Assembly (NCBI GenBank): GCA_017985015.1
Contig: JAGNYI010000001.1
Coordinates: 1-64,000 of the forward strand
Origin: Giesbergeria sp.
Lineage (GTDB): Bacteria; Pseudomonadota; Gammaproteobacteria; Burkholderiales; Burkholderiaceae_C
DNA length: 64,000 nucleotides
Direction: 5' to 3'
Shown here: piece by piece, positions 48,006-56,501 of the stretch
How the letters are laid out: every line of letters begins with the position of its first letter
Numbering within the stretch: position 1 is the stretch's first letter
The notes under the pieces: generated by a model
Seen by the model: the letters and a program-made list of their open reading frames with translations, nothing else
What the model was told of the DNA's origin: nothing
The model's database searches: none
Translations under genes and position numbers: made by a program

Positions 48006-50054
48006 TCAAGCGTTGCGCTGTGTGGGCGGCGAAGGCTTGAGGTCTGGCGGCGCCTGCTCGGACACCGCAGTGGCACAGGCCATAACGGTGTCGCGCCCGG
48101 CTGCTTTGGCTGCGTAGAGCGCATCGTCTGCCTGGCGGAAGAGTTGCTGTGAGTCGCGCTCAGCGCTGGCCTTGGCACTGGCTCGACTGGGCTCGACGCC
48201 CTGGCTTGTGAAAAGCAAGGGTTGGGGTGTCACCGTAGCCACTCCCACGCTCACCGTGACCACAGCGGCAACGCCTGAGGCGGCATGCACGATGGACAGC
48301 TTGCGAACCGCGAGCCGCAACTGTTCGGCGATGACCATCGCATCGCGTGCGTCCGTGTCGGGCAGGAGGACCGCAAACTCTTCGCCGCCGTAGCGAGCCA
48401 CCAGATCACTCGCACGCGATGCCGACCGCGCCATGGCCGTGGCCACCTTGCGCAGGCATTCGTCGCCGGCCAGGTGACCATAGCGGTCATTGAAGGCCTT
48501 GAAGTGGTCCACATCAATCATCAGCAAAGACAGGCTGGAACCCGAGCGCGCCGCACGCTGCCATTCCACAGCCACGGCTTCGGTGAGCGCGCGGCGGTTG
48601 GCCACGCTGGTGAGCGGGTCCTGGCGCACCAGGGCCTCCAGCGCAATGCGGTACTGGTCAAGCTTGGTCTCGGCGCGCTGGCGCTCGGTGATGTCCTGGA
48701 CGGTGCCGGTCATGCGTGCTTGGGTGCCTGGCGTGGTGCGTTCGCCCCACATATCCACCCAACGTTCGTTGCGTGCGTCGGCAATGCGGTATTGCATCCG
48801 CAACGGGGTGTCGTCCCCCAGCGAGGCTTCAAGGCTTGAAAGCACATGCGGGCGATCGTCTGGATGCACCTGGGCCAGCCATTGCATGCGCGCCACCGGT
48901 GCGTCGACCGGCAGTCCAAACAGTTCGGCCGCCATGGGCGAGAGGGTGAATTCCCCGGTTTCGACTTGGTACGCGTAGTAGCCCACCAACGCCGACTTCT
49001 GCGCACTCTCAAGCCACTGCATGTTGCGCGCCAGGCTTTCTTTGAGGGTGCGCTCGCGCAGCCAGGCCCGCCGTTGCCAGACCACCAGAAGCAGGCCCGC
49101 CAGCAGGAGCGCAAGGCTGAGGGGCAGGCTCAGTGCAATCAATTCGCGCCTGGAGGCGTCGCCAAATGCTTCGGCCACATCCACCTTGGAGACCAGAAAC
49201 CAGGGCGATTCCGCAATGGCGTTGACCACGGCCAGAACGTCCTTGCCTCCGACATCGCGGGCGCGAATCAGCCCGCGCGCTCCGGCCACGGCCTGGATCA
49301 TCAGATTGCCTTGGTCGGACCCGGGAACCAGTGGAACGGGTGTCGGAGTGCTTTGCTGACGCAGAGGGCTGAGCAACACAGCATTGGCCCCCTCCGCACT
49401 GACGAGGGCAGATTCGGCACTCTTGCTGGCGGTGGGCCAGGGCGTGAGCAAGGAATAGAGGCTGGTGCGCACGTCGATCACCAACCACACGGCTCCCAGA
49501 GGCCGCATTCCGTCGTAGATGGGAGCCATCAGGCTGAAGAACGGAAAGGCAAAAAACGGGTCGCTCCTGGGTTCCACCACGCTCGGCGTTGCGCTCTCAA
49601 GCGCCCGCTTCAATGCCTCCTGCTCCAGGGCGGGCAAGACAGCACTTGAAGAGCCTGCGGGCAGCAGCAGCGCCCCTTCGGGGCTGACGAAAGACACCGC
49701 TGTGTAGCGCGCGCGCTCCTGAAGAATGCGCAGCCGGTCGTGCACCGGCGTTTCTGCCTCGGAAGATGGAGTGTCGCGCCAGCGTGCCACGGCCTGGGCA
49801 AACAGGCCATCGTCGGTCAAGGCGCTGGCGTCGGCCAAGCGCCTCTCGCGCCAGTCGGATACCGCGCTGGCCTGCAGGCGACTGATGGTCTGCAGTTCGC
49901 GTTCAGCCTGATGGCGATACAGCGCTGTGCGGTCCTGGTACACCATGGTCACTGCCCACAGCAGCCCCAGACTGGCCAGTACTGCGATGCCGATCGCCAG
50001 TCGCGCAAGCAGGGCGCGGTAGGGAGAGTGAAGCAATGCGTGACGGACAGACAT
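48006..50054 (-). CDS. Diguanylate cyclase with Cache-type sensor and PAS domain
   Basis: The protein has 682 residues in the inner membrane. TM1 is near residues 15-38, then a long periplasmic sensor region of double-Cache type and TM2 near residue 310 (LPLSLALLLAGLLLVVW). A PAS/PAC part follows (GEFTLSPMAAELFGLP; VHPDDRPHVL; GTVQDITERQRAE), and the GGDEF domain has RQDPLTSVANRRAL and YGGEEFAVLLPDTD. GGEEF is an active cyclase motif making c-di-GMP. I see no RxxD inhibitory site at the usual place. Ligand unknown. It is divergent from a peptide-binding protein gene. Confidence 0.9.
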   Translation of the reverse strand: MSVRHALLHSPYRALLARLAIGIAVLASLGLLWAVTMVYQDRTALYRHQAERELQTISRLQASAVSDWRERRLADASALTDDGLFAQAVARWRDTPSSEAETPVHDRLRILQERARYTAVSFVSPEGALLLPAGSSSAVLPALEQEALKRALESATPSVVEPRSDPFFAFPFFSLMAPIYDGMRPLGAVWLVIDVRTSLYSLLTPWPTASKSAESALVSAEGANAVLLSPLRQQSTPTPVPLVPGSDQGNLMIQAVAGARGLIRARDVGGKDVLAVVNAIAESPWFLVSKVDVAEAFGDASRRELIALSLPLSLALLLAGLLLVVWQRRAWLRERTLKESLARNMQWLESAQKSALVGYYAYQVETGEFTLSPMAAELFGLPVDAPVARMQWLAQVHPDDRPHVLSSLEASLGDDTPLRMQYRIADARNERWVDMWGERTTPGTQARMTGTVQDITERQRAETKLDQYRIALEALVRQDPLTSVANRRALTEAVAVEWQRAARSGSSLSLLMIDVDHFKAFNDRYGHLAGDECLRKVATAMARSASRASDLVARYGGEEFAVLLPDTDARDAMVIAEQLRLAVRKLSIVHAASGVAAVVTVSVGVATVTPQPLLFTSQGVEPSRASAKASAERDSQQLFRQADDALYAAKAAGRDTVMACATAVSEQAPPDLKPSPPTQRNA

Positions 50055-50177
50055 GGCGTGGAGAGGCTTCTAACAGTGTGCGCAATACAGTGATGGCACA
50101 CTATGTCAGATTTTGTAAATGCATCGAGCGCTCCCGGCAAGCGTCGAATGGGGAGTGCATGATTTAAAGGACCATTT

Positions 50178-51668
50178 GTGCTTCGCCGAACCCTGCAACT
50201 ACTGCTTGCCGCGATCCTGGCCCTGGCCGCACTGTGTGCGCCTGCGCGCGCTGAACCGGGCGGCTCCCAAGTGGTATTCAGTATTTCTCTTGAGCCAGAC
50301 GGCCTTGACCCTACCGTGGCGGCGGCAGCATCCATTGGTGAGGTAGTGCACTACAACGTGCTGGAAGGGCTGGTGAAGATCGAGGAGAGCGGCTCCACTT
50401 CGCCTTTGCTCGCAAGCGGCTGGCGCCTGGAAAACGAGGGCAAGACCTACCGTTTCGCGCTGCGCAAGGGCGTGCGTTTTCATGACGGTGCGCCGTTTGA
50501 CGCGTCGACGGTGCGCTTTTCCTTCGAGCGCGCCATGGCACCTGCGTCGACCAACAAGGCAAAGAAGGCCTTGTTTGACAATATCGCCGCCATAGAAACG
50601 CCCGACGCCTACACCGTGGTGCTGCGACTGCACCATGCCGACGCCAATACCTTGTTCCGTCTGGGCGAGAGCACTGCCGTGGTACTCCACCCCGCCACGG
50701 CGGAGCAGGCCGCCAGCCACCCCGTGGGCACGGGCCCCTACCGCTTCGAGCGCTGGGACCGAGGCAGCAGCATCTCCCTCGTGAAATATGCAGACTACCG
50801 AAACGCGAGCCAAGTGTTCATGGATACGGTGAAGTTTCGCTTCATCAATCAGCCCGCTGCCCAGGCGACGGCCATGGCGGCACGTGAAGTCGACGTGTTT
50901 TTCAACATCGCCACGCAGACCGTCGAGCGCTTTCAGGCCGACAGGGCTTACCAGGTGCTGATCGGGGCCTCCAGCGGCAAAGGCATGCTGGCGCTGAACA
51001 ACCGTCGCAAGCCGCTGGACGACGTGCGCGTGCGCCGTGCCATCACCCATGCCATCGACCGGGAGCGCTTCATCCAGCAGGTGCTCGACGGCCGGGGCAA
51101 AGCCATTGGCAGCCATTTTTCGCCAACCGATGCGGGCTATGTGCACCTGGCCGGCCTCTACCCCTACGACCCCAAGCGCGCCAGAGCCTTGATGCGCGAA
51201 GCCGGGGTCAAGTTGCCGCTCTCGCTGACTCTGACGCTGCCGCCCACGCCCTATGCACGCGATGGTGCGCCGTTGATCGTGGCGGCGTTGGAAGCGATTG
51301 GCATCCACGTGACCACGGAGCCTGTGGACTGGGCACACTGGCTGTCGGGCGCCTTCAAAGGGGATTTCGACCTCACGCTGATCAACCACGTCGAACCGCT
51401 TGACTACCCCATCTACACCGACCCCAACTACTATTTCGGCTACGACAGTGCTGAGTTTCGCCAATTGGTAGAGCGCCACGCGGCCAGCAGCAGCGCCCGT
51501 GAACACCAGGTGCTGTTTGCGCAGCTGCAGCGCAAGCTTGCCAATGATGCGGTCAATGCCTGGATTTTTGCCCCCCAACTCAGCACCGTCGCGCGCAAGG
51601 GTCTCAAAGGGCTGTGGATGAATTACCCAATTTTTGCGCACGACGTGGCGGCGCTGCGATGGGAGTGA
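50178..51668 (+). CDS. ABC transporter substrate-binding protein, peptide/nickel (family 5) type
   Basis: The protein has 496 residues. It starts GTG with AAAGG upstream, then a signal peptide (LLLAAILALAALCAPARA). The mature protein opens VVFSISLEPDGLDPTVAAAASIGEVVHYNVLEGLV and has YRFALRKGVRFHDGAPFDASTVRFSFERAM, the SBP_bac_5 signature. It would bind oligopeptides or similar ligands in the periplasm. No permease or ATPase genes of this transporter are adjacent, so it is an orphan binding protein here. Confidence 0.92.
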   Translation: MLRRTLQLLLAAILALAALCAPARAEPGGSQVVFSISLEPDGLDPTVAAAASIGEVVHYNVLEGLVKIEESGSTSPLLASGWRLENEGKTYRFALRKGVRFHDGAPFDASTVRFSFERAMAPASTNKAKKALFDNIAAIETPDAYTVVLRLHHADANTLFRLGESTAVVLHPATAEQAASHPVGTGPYRFERWDRGSSISLVKYADYRNASQVFMDTVKFRFINQPAAQATAMAAREVDVFFNIATQTVERFQADRAYQVLIGASSGKGMLALNNRRKPLDDVRVRRAITHAIDRERFIQQVLDGRGKAIGSHFSPTDAGYVHLAGLYPYDPKRARALMREAGVKLPLSLTLTLPPTPYARDGAPLIVAALEAIGIHVTTEPVDWAHWLSGAFKGDFDLTLINHVEPLDYPIYTDPNYYFGYDSAEFRQLVERHAASSSAREHQVLFAQLQRKLANDAVNAWIFAPQLSTVARKGLKGLWMNYPIFAHDVAALRWE

Positions 51669-51733
51669 ACACGTTCTGAGGGCCTTGCCCAGGGCCGACG
51701 GCGGTGCGGCCCAAATGGGGCTACTCTGACGCC

Positions 51734-51994
51734 ATGCCGCACACGCCTGCCATTGCTGAGCCCTGTGTACCCGCGTTGACGGGCAGCGGCGTGCCGCGCC
51801 TGGCCGCTGCCAACGCGCTGTTGACGCCCGCCGTGGAGGGCGTCAACGAGTGGGAGCCAACGGTGCTTTTCATGGGACGCGACGGCCGTTTTTCCTGCCA
51901 TGCCGGTGCAGACCATCGGGTTTGGCAACCGGAGCTGGCGGGGGAAGCCGGCGCAGCGCGCGTCCAACTTTTTTCTCAGCCTGAATTTTCATGA
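51734..51994 (+). CDS. Small hypothetical protein upstream of the ABC permease
   Basis: An 86-codon frame whose stop overlaps the start of the next gene as ATGA (51991-51994), the pattern of translationally coupled genes. Composition is unremarkable, with a central VNEWEPTVLFMGRDGRFSCHAG segment. No domain is recognised, and no good ribosome-binding site is seen. Support comes mainly from the overlap, so it may be spurious. Confidence 0.35.
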   Translation: MPHTPAIAEPCVPALTGSGVPRLAAANALLTPAVEGVNEWEPTVLFMGRDGRFSCHAGADHRVWQPELAGEAGAARVQLFSQPEFS

Positions 51995-54510
51995 ACCTTG
52001 CTTTTGCACGCCTCGCCTGGCGCACCCTGCTGCGCGACCTGCGCGCAGGTGAACTGCGGCTCTTGATGGTGGCGGTCACGCTCGCCGTCGCCTCGCTGAC
52101 CGCCGTCGGGTTTTTTGCCGACCGCCTCCAAGGCGGCCTGCAGCGTGACGCGTTGCAACTGCTCGGGGGCGACTTCGTGGTGGCCAGCGACCACGCCACC
52201 CCCGACCCCATCGTGGAGCGTGCCCGTGCGCTGGGGCTCTCCGTGGTGCGCACGGCCAGCTTTCCGACCATGGCGCGCGCGGGCGACGCGCAGGGCGGCG
52301 CGAGCCGGCTGGTGGCCTTCAAGAGCGTGACGCCCGGCTACCCGCTGCGCGGCAGCGTGAGCGTCGCCGCGGCAGTGAATGCGCCCGGCCAGCCCACGCG
52401 CGAGATTCCGGCGTCGGGCGAGGTCTGGGTCGATGCCTCGTTGCTGGACGCGCTGGGCCTGAAGCTGGGCGACCCGCTGCTGCTGGGCGATACCAGCCTG
52501 CGCATTGCCCGCATCATCACGCTGGAGCCCGACCGCGGTGCCGGCTTCATGAGCTTTTCGCCGCGCGTCATGGTGAACGACGCCGACGTCGCTGCCACCG
52601 GCCTGGTGCAGCCGGCAAGCCGCGTCACCTACCGGCTGGTGGTGGCAGGCGCAGCGGCGCCGGTGCGCCAGTTCCAGGCCTTTGTCGATACGCAGTTGCA
52701 GCAGCCGGGAGTGCGCGGCATGCGCGTGGAATCGCTCGATTCTGGCCGCACCGACATGAAGCAGACGCTGGAGCGCGCGCAGAACTTCCTCAGCCTCGTG
52801 GCGCTGCTCGCAGCCATGCTGTCGGCGGTGGCCGTGGCGCTGGCGGCGCGTGCCTTTGCCGCCAGCCACCTTGATGCGTCCGCCATGCTGCGCGTGCTCG
52901 GTCAGAGCCAGCGGCGCATTGCCGCGAGCTATACCACTGAGTTCGCCCTGGTCGGCCTGATGGCGAGCGTGCTGGGCGTGGCGCTGGGTTTTGCCGTGCA
53001 TTACGTGTTTGTCTATTTGCTGTCTGGCCTGGTGACAGCCGGCCTGCCTGCTGCCAGCGTGTGGCCGGCGCTGCTCGGCGTGGGGGTGGGCATGACGTTG
53101 TTGCTCGCGTTTGGCCTGCCGCCGGTGTTGCAACTGGCCCAGGTGCCGCCGCTGCGCGTCATCCGGCGCGACGTGGGGGCTCTGCGGCCGGCGTCGCTGG
53201 CAGTGCTCGGGATTGGCGTGGCGGGTTTCGCCGCGCTGCTGCTGGTAGTCAGCCGCGACCTGCGACTGGGCCTGATTGCCATCGGCGGCTTTGCCGCTGC
53301 CGTACTGCTGTTTGCGCTGCTGAGCTGGCTCGCCGTGCGCCTGCTGCGCCGGACCGTGAACGAGGCCACAGCCCCGCGCTGGCTGGTGCTGGCCACGCGG
53401 CAGATTTCGGCCCGCCCGGCCTATGCGGTGGTCCAGGTCAGCAGCCTGGCTGTGGGGCTGCTGGCGCTGGTGCTGCTGGTGCTGCTGCGCACCGACCTGA
53501 TTGCCAGCTGGCGCGAAGCCACACCGCCGGATGCGCCCAACCGCTTTGTCATCAACGTCCAGCCGGATCAGGCGCAGGACTTTCGCGCCATGCTCGATGG
53601 TGCAGGCGTTGCCCGCTACGACTGGTACCCCATGTTCCGCGGCCGGCTGGTGGCGATCAACGGCAAGGCGGTGGAGGAGAGCTCCTTCGCCGACGACCGC
53701 GCCAAGCGCCTGGTCGAGCGCGAGTTCAATCTGTCCAACAGCGCGGTGCAGCCCCCGCACAACCTGATCGTCGCGGGCGCCTGGAAGGCAGGCGAGAGCG
53801 GCGCCATCAGCGTGGAGGAGGGCCTCGCCAAGACTTTGGGCCTGGCGCTTGGCGACCGGCTGCGTTTTGACATGGGGGGCGTCCAGTCTGAAGCGCGCAT
53901 TACCTCCCTGCGCAAGGTGGATTGGGGCTCGCTGCACGCGAACTTTTTCGTCATGTACCCGGTGGACGCGATGCCCGATGTGGCCATTACCTACCTCGCC
54001 GCCTACCGCGCGCCCGAGACGCCGGGGTTTGACAACGCGCTGGTGCGGCGCTTCCCCAATGTGACCACTGTGGACATGGGCGCTACGCTGGCGCAGATTC
54101 AGGGCGTGCTTGACCAGGTCATTCGCGCAGTGGAATTCCTGTTCGCCTTCACCCTGGCTGCGGGCCTGGTGGTGCTGTTTGCCGCCGTCACCGCCACGCG
54201 CGAAGAGCGCGCGCGCGAATTCGCCATCATGCGGGCGCTGGGGGCGGGCTCGGGCCTGCTGCGTCAGGTGCAGCGGGCTGAGCTGGCGGGCGTTGGCCTG
54301 CTTGCCGGCCTGCTGGCCAGCAGCGCGGCCGTGGCGGTGGGCTGGGCCCTGGCGCACTACGTCTTTGGCTTCACCTGGACGGCATCGCCGCTGGTGCCGC
54401 TCGCGGGCAGCCTGGCCGGCGCCGTGCTGGCGCTGCTGGCTGGCTGGTGGGGGCTGCGCGATGTGCTGGCGCGGCCAGTGGTGGAGACCCTGCGCAGCGC
54501 CTCGGAATAG
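51991..54510 (+). CDS. ABC transporter permease, YbbP / FtsX type
   Basis: The protein has 839 residues. One membrane helix near residue 25 precedes a large periplasmic MacB-type domain. A first FtsX domain with four helices follows (LVALLAAMLSAVAVALAARAFAASHLDASAMLRVLGQSQRRI), then a middle section, a second periplasmic part and a second FtsX domain (EFAIMRALGAGSGLLRQVQRAELAG). This matches the YbbP family, which normally works with the ATPase YbbA; no ATPase gene is adjacent here. Likely role is lipoprotein or lipid transport-related, not shown. Confidence 0.9.
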   Translation: MNLAFARLAWRTLLRDLRAGELRLLMVAVTLAVASLTAVGFFADRLQGGLQRDALQLLGGDFVVASDHATPDPIVERARALGLSVVRTASFPTMARAGDAQGGASRLVAFKSVTPGYPLRGSVSVAAAVNAPGQPTREIPASGEVWVDASLLDALGLKLGDPLLLGDTSLRIARIITLEPDRGAGFMSFSPRVMVNDADVAATGLVQPASRVTYRLVVAGAAAPVRQFQAFVDTQLQQPGVRGMRVESLDSGRTDMKQTLERAQNFLSLVALLAAMLSAVAVALAARAFAASHLDASAMLRVLGQSQRRIAASYTTEFALVGLMASVLGVALGFAVHYVFVYLLSGLVTAGLPAASVWPALLGVGVGMTLLLAFGLPPVLQLAQVPPLRVIRRDVGALRPASLAVLGIGVAGFAALLLVVSRDLRLGLIAIGGFAAAVLLFALLSWLAVRLLRRTVNEATAPRWLVLATRQISARPAYAVVQVSSLAVGLLALVLLVLLRTDLIASWREATPPDAPNRFVINVQPDQAQDFRAMLDGAGVARYDWYPMFRGRLVAINGKAVEESSFADDRAKRLVEREFNLSNSAVQPPHNLIVAGAWKAGESGAISVEEGLAKTLGLALGDRLRFDMGGVQSEARITSLRKVDWGSLHANFFVMYPVDAMPDVAITYLAAYRAPETPGFDNALVRRFPNVTTVDMGATLAQIQGVLDQVIRAVEFLFAFTLAAGLVVLFAAVTATREERAREFAIMRALGAGSGLLRQVQRAELAGVGLLAGLLASSAAVAVGWALAHYVFGFTWTASPLVPLAGSLAGAVLALLAGWWGLRDVLARPVVETLRSASE

Positions 54511-54564
54511 CTATTAATTACATAGCTGCTAGCGCTTATGGGTAGTGCGCTAGAGGCCTATTTT
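54511..54564 (+). repeat. Interspersed repeat copy 7
   Basis: CATAGCTGCTAGCGCTTATG, then TAGTGCGCTAGAGGCCTATTTT, is one of the best-preserved copies. It lies directly after the ABC permease stop and upstream of lemA. Confidence 0.85.
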
Positions 54565-54637
54565 CCTTGTTTTTTCGGCTTGCCCGGCACTTGCCTCTAA
54601 GATGCGGCTTCCAGAAATATCCAAACGGGGGAGCGAC

Positions 54638-55231
54638 ATGACAACTACAGGCTGGGTCCTTCTTGCCATCGTGGCGGTACTCTTGTGGTGGGCCATTGCC
54701 GCCTACAACCGCCTGGTCGAGCTGCGCAATCGCATCGCCAATGCTTTCGGGCAAATCGACGTGCAGCTCAAGCGCCGCTATGACCTGATTCCGAACCTGG
54801 TGGAAGTGGCACGCGGCTATCTCCAGCACGAAGCCAGCACGCTGCAGGCCGTGATCGAGGCGCGTGGCCAGGCGCAGGGCGCAGCCGCCGTGGCGCGCGC
54901 AGCGCCCACCAACGCGGGCGCCGTGAGTGGCTTGTCCATGGCCGAGGGCGTGCTGGGTGCGAGCCTGGGCCGCTTGATGGCCGTGTCCGAGCGCTACCCC
55001 GAACTCAAGGCCGACGCCACCATGCAGCAGCTCAGCGAAGAGCTCGCCAGCACCGAAAATCGGGTCGGTTTTGCCCGCCAGGCCTTCAACGACCAGGTGC
55101 TGGACTTCAACAACGCCGCCCAGCAGTTCCCCACGCTCATCGTCGCCCGGCTGGCCGGGTTTGCGCCCGCTGCCATGCTGGCATCGACGCAAAGCGACGA
55201 GGAGCGCCGCGCGCCGCGCGTACAGTTTTAA
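54638..55231 (+). CDS. LemA family protein
   Basis: The protein has 197 residues. One N-terminal membrane helix (WVLLAIVAVLLWWAIAAY) is followed by the LemA coiled-coil core: YNRLVELRNRIANAFGQIDVQLKRRYDLIPNLVEVARGY and a C-terminal ENRVGFARQAFNDQVLDFNNAAQQFP. GGGGAG lies before the ATG at 54638. LemA proteins are membrane-anchored helical bundles often paired with M48 peptidases, and such a gene follows 23 bases later. Function is unknown; a role with the peptidase in envelope quality control is plausible. Confidence 0.92.
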   Translation: MTTTGWVLLAIVAVLLWWAIAAYNRLVELRNRIANAFGQIDVQLKRRYDLIPNLVEVARGYLQHEASTLQAVIEARGQAQGAAAVARAAPTNAGAVSGLSMAEGVLGASLGRLMAVSERYPELKADATMQQLSEELASTENRVGFARQAFNDQVLDFNNAAQQFPTLIVARLAGFAPAAMLASTQSDEERRAPRVQF

Positions 55232-55254
55232 GTACGTCAAGCACGTTTCCCGGC

Positions 55255-56373
55255 ATGCGCTTTTGGGACCAGCAACACGACGCGCGCAGCGAAACGCGGC
55301 GCCTGCTGCTGGCGTTTGCGATCGCCACCGCCCTGCTGGTGCTGGCCGTGCATGCCTCGCTGGTGCTGGCCTGGTGGCTGATGGCGCTGGTGCTGCCGGT
55401 GCGGCTGCCGTTTCCTGAGGGCTTTCTGGTGGCCAACGTGGGCGTCTCGCTGCTGTTGGTGCTGGGCGGCTGGTGGGTCGAGACATCGAACCTGCGCGCC
55501 GGCGGTATCAAACTGGCCAAGCGCATCGGTGCGCGCGAGCTGCGGCCCAGCCTCTCGCATGCCGAGCAGCGCCTGGCCAACGTGGTCGATGAGCTGTGCA
55601 TTGCCGCGCAAATGCCGCGCCCAGAAATCATGGTGCTGCCGCGCGTGGACGCCATCAACGCCTTCGCCGCCGGGTGGGACGAGCAGGATGCCGTACTCGC
55701 CGTCACCCAGGGTGCGCTCGACCACCTCACCCGCGAAGAAATGCAGGGCATGGTGGCGCACGAACTCAGCCATTTGCACGAGGGCGACACGCGCCTGAAG
55801 ATGCGGCTGGCCGGCATGGTTTTCGGGCTGGAATTGGTCTACAACTTTGGCGACGAGATGCGCGAGCGCGGGGGTCTGGCATGGTGGTTTGGCTCGGCCA
55901 TCATGCTCGCCGGCCTGGCCGGCTGGCTCACCGGGAAGATCCTCAAGGCCGCCGTCTCACGCCAGCGCGAATACCTCGCCGACGCCCGCGCCGTGCAATG
56001 GACGCGCAGCCAGAACGGCCTGGGCGGCGTGCTGCGCAAGGTGATGGGCCAGCGCCAGGCGGCCGAGCGTTCTGGGCAGGAAGGGCCACGCCATAGCGGC
56101 CTGGCGCACCCGAGCGTCCAGCACATGCTGCTGGTCGACGTGGAAACCAGCGGGCGCTGGGGCGAAGGTCTGGCCGCGCGCCTCGCTGGCCGGCTCGATT
56201 CGCACCCTACGCTGGAAGATCGGGTGCGGCGCGTCTATGGCCGCAGCATGGCGCCGCTGCCGCTGACGCCGGTGAAGGAGCCGCCAGAGCGGCCGCACCG
56301 CGCGGCCGGGGCGGCGCCCCCAGGGGGAGGCCCCTCGCTGGCGTCGCTGGTGGACCCATTTGCACGCTTGTAA
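55255..56373 (+). CDS. M48 family (HtpX-like) membrane zinc metallopeptidase
   Basis: The protein has 372 residues. Two N-terminal membrane helices lie near residues 20-70 and another pair follows the active site. The zinc motif HELSH is at residues 169-173 with the third ligand Glu in QREYLADARAVQW near residue 240. This is the Ste24/HtpX arrangement with the active site facing the cytoplasm. It partners with the LemA gene upstream. The C-terminal Pro/Arg/Ala tail (RAAGAAPPGGGPSLASL) looks like translated GC-rich repeat DNA. Likely cleaves damaged membrane proteins. Confidence 0.92.
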   Translation: MRFWDQQHDARSETRRLLLAFAIATALLVLAVHASLVLAWWLMALVLPVRLPFPEGFLVANVGVSLLLVLGGWWVETSNLRAGGIKLAKRIGARELRPSLSHAEQRLANVVDELCIAAQMPRPEIMVLPRVDAINAFAAGWDEQDAVLAVTQGALDHLTREEMQGMVAHELSHLHEGDTRLKMRLAGMVFGLELVYNFGDEMRERGGLAWWFGSAIMLAGLAGWLTGKILKAAVSRQREYLADARAVQWTRSQNGLGGVLRKVMGQRQAAERSGQEGPRHSGLAHPSVQHMLLVDVETSGRWGEGLAARLAGRLDSHPTLEDRVRRVYGRSMAPLPLTPVKEPPERPHRAAGAAPPGGGPSLASLVDPFARL

Positions 56374-56429
56374 ATGCTATAAAATAAATAGCTGATAACG
56401 CTTATGGGATAAGCGCTAGAGGCCAAAAA
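56374..56429 (+). repeat. Interspersed repeat copy 8
   Basis: AAATAGCTGATAACGCTTAT, then GGATAAGCGCTAGAGGCCAAAAA, matches the forward consensus. It separates the M48 peptidase from the restriction-modification locus. Confidence 0.85.
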
Positions 56430-56501
56430 GACATTAAATTCAGGCCTGTTCGATAATGGGCCGTCCATCCGCCTGCTGACCGCCTGCTTACCGCCTCCGC
56501 C

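Noticed and set aside
47871..48152. Short plus-strand ORF between apbC and the GGDEF gene
   Set aside because: Half of it is antisense to the GGDEF gene, and it has no recognisable domain or ribosome-binding site.
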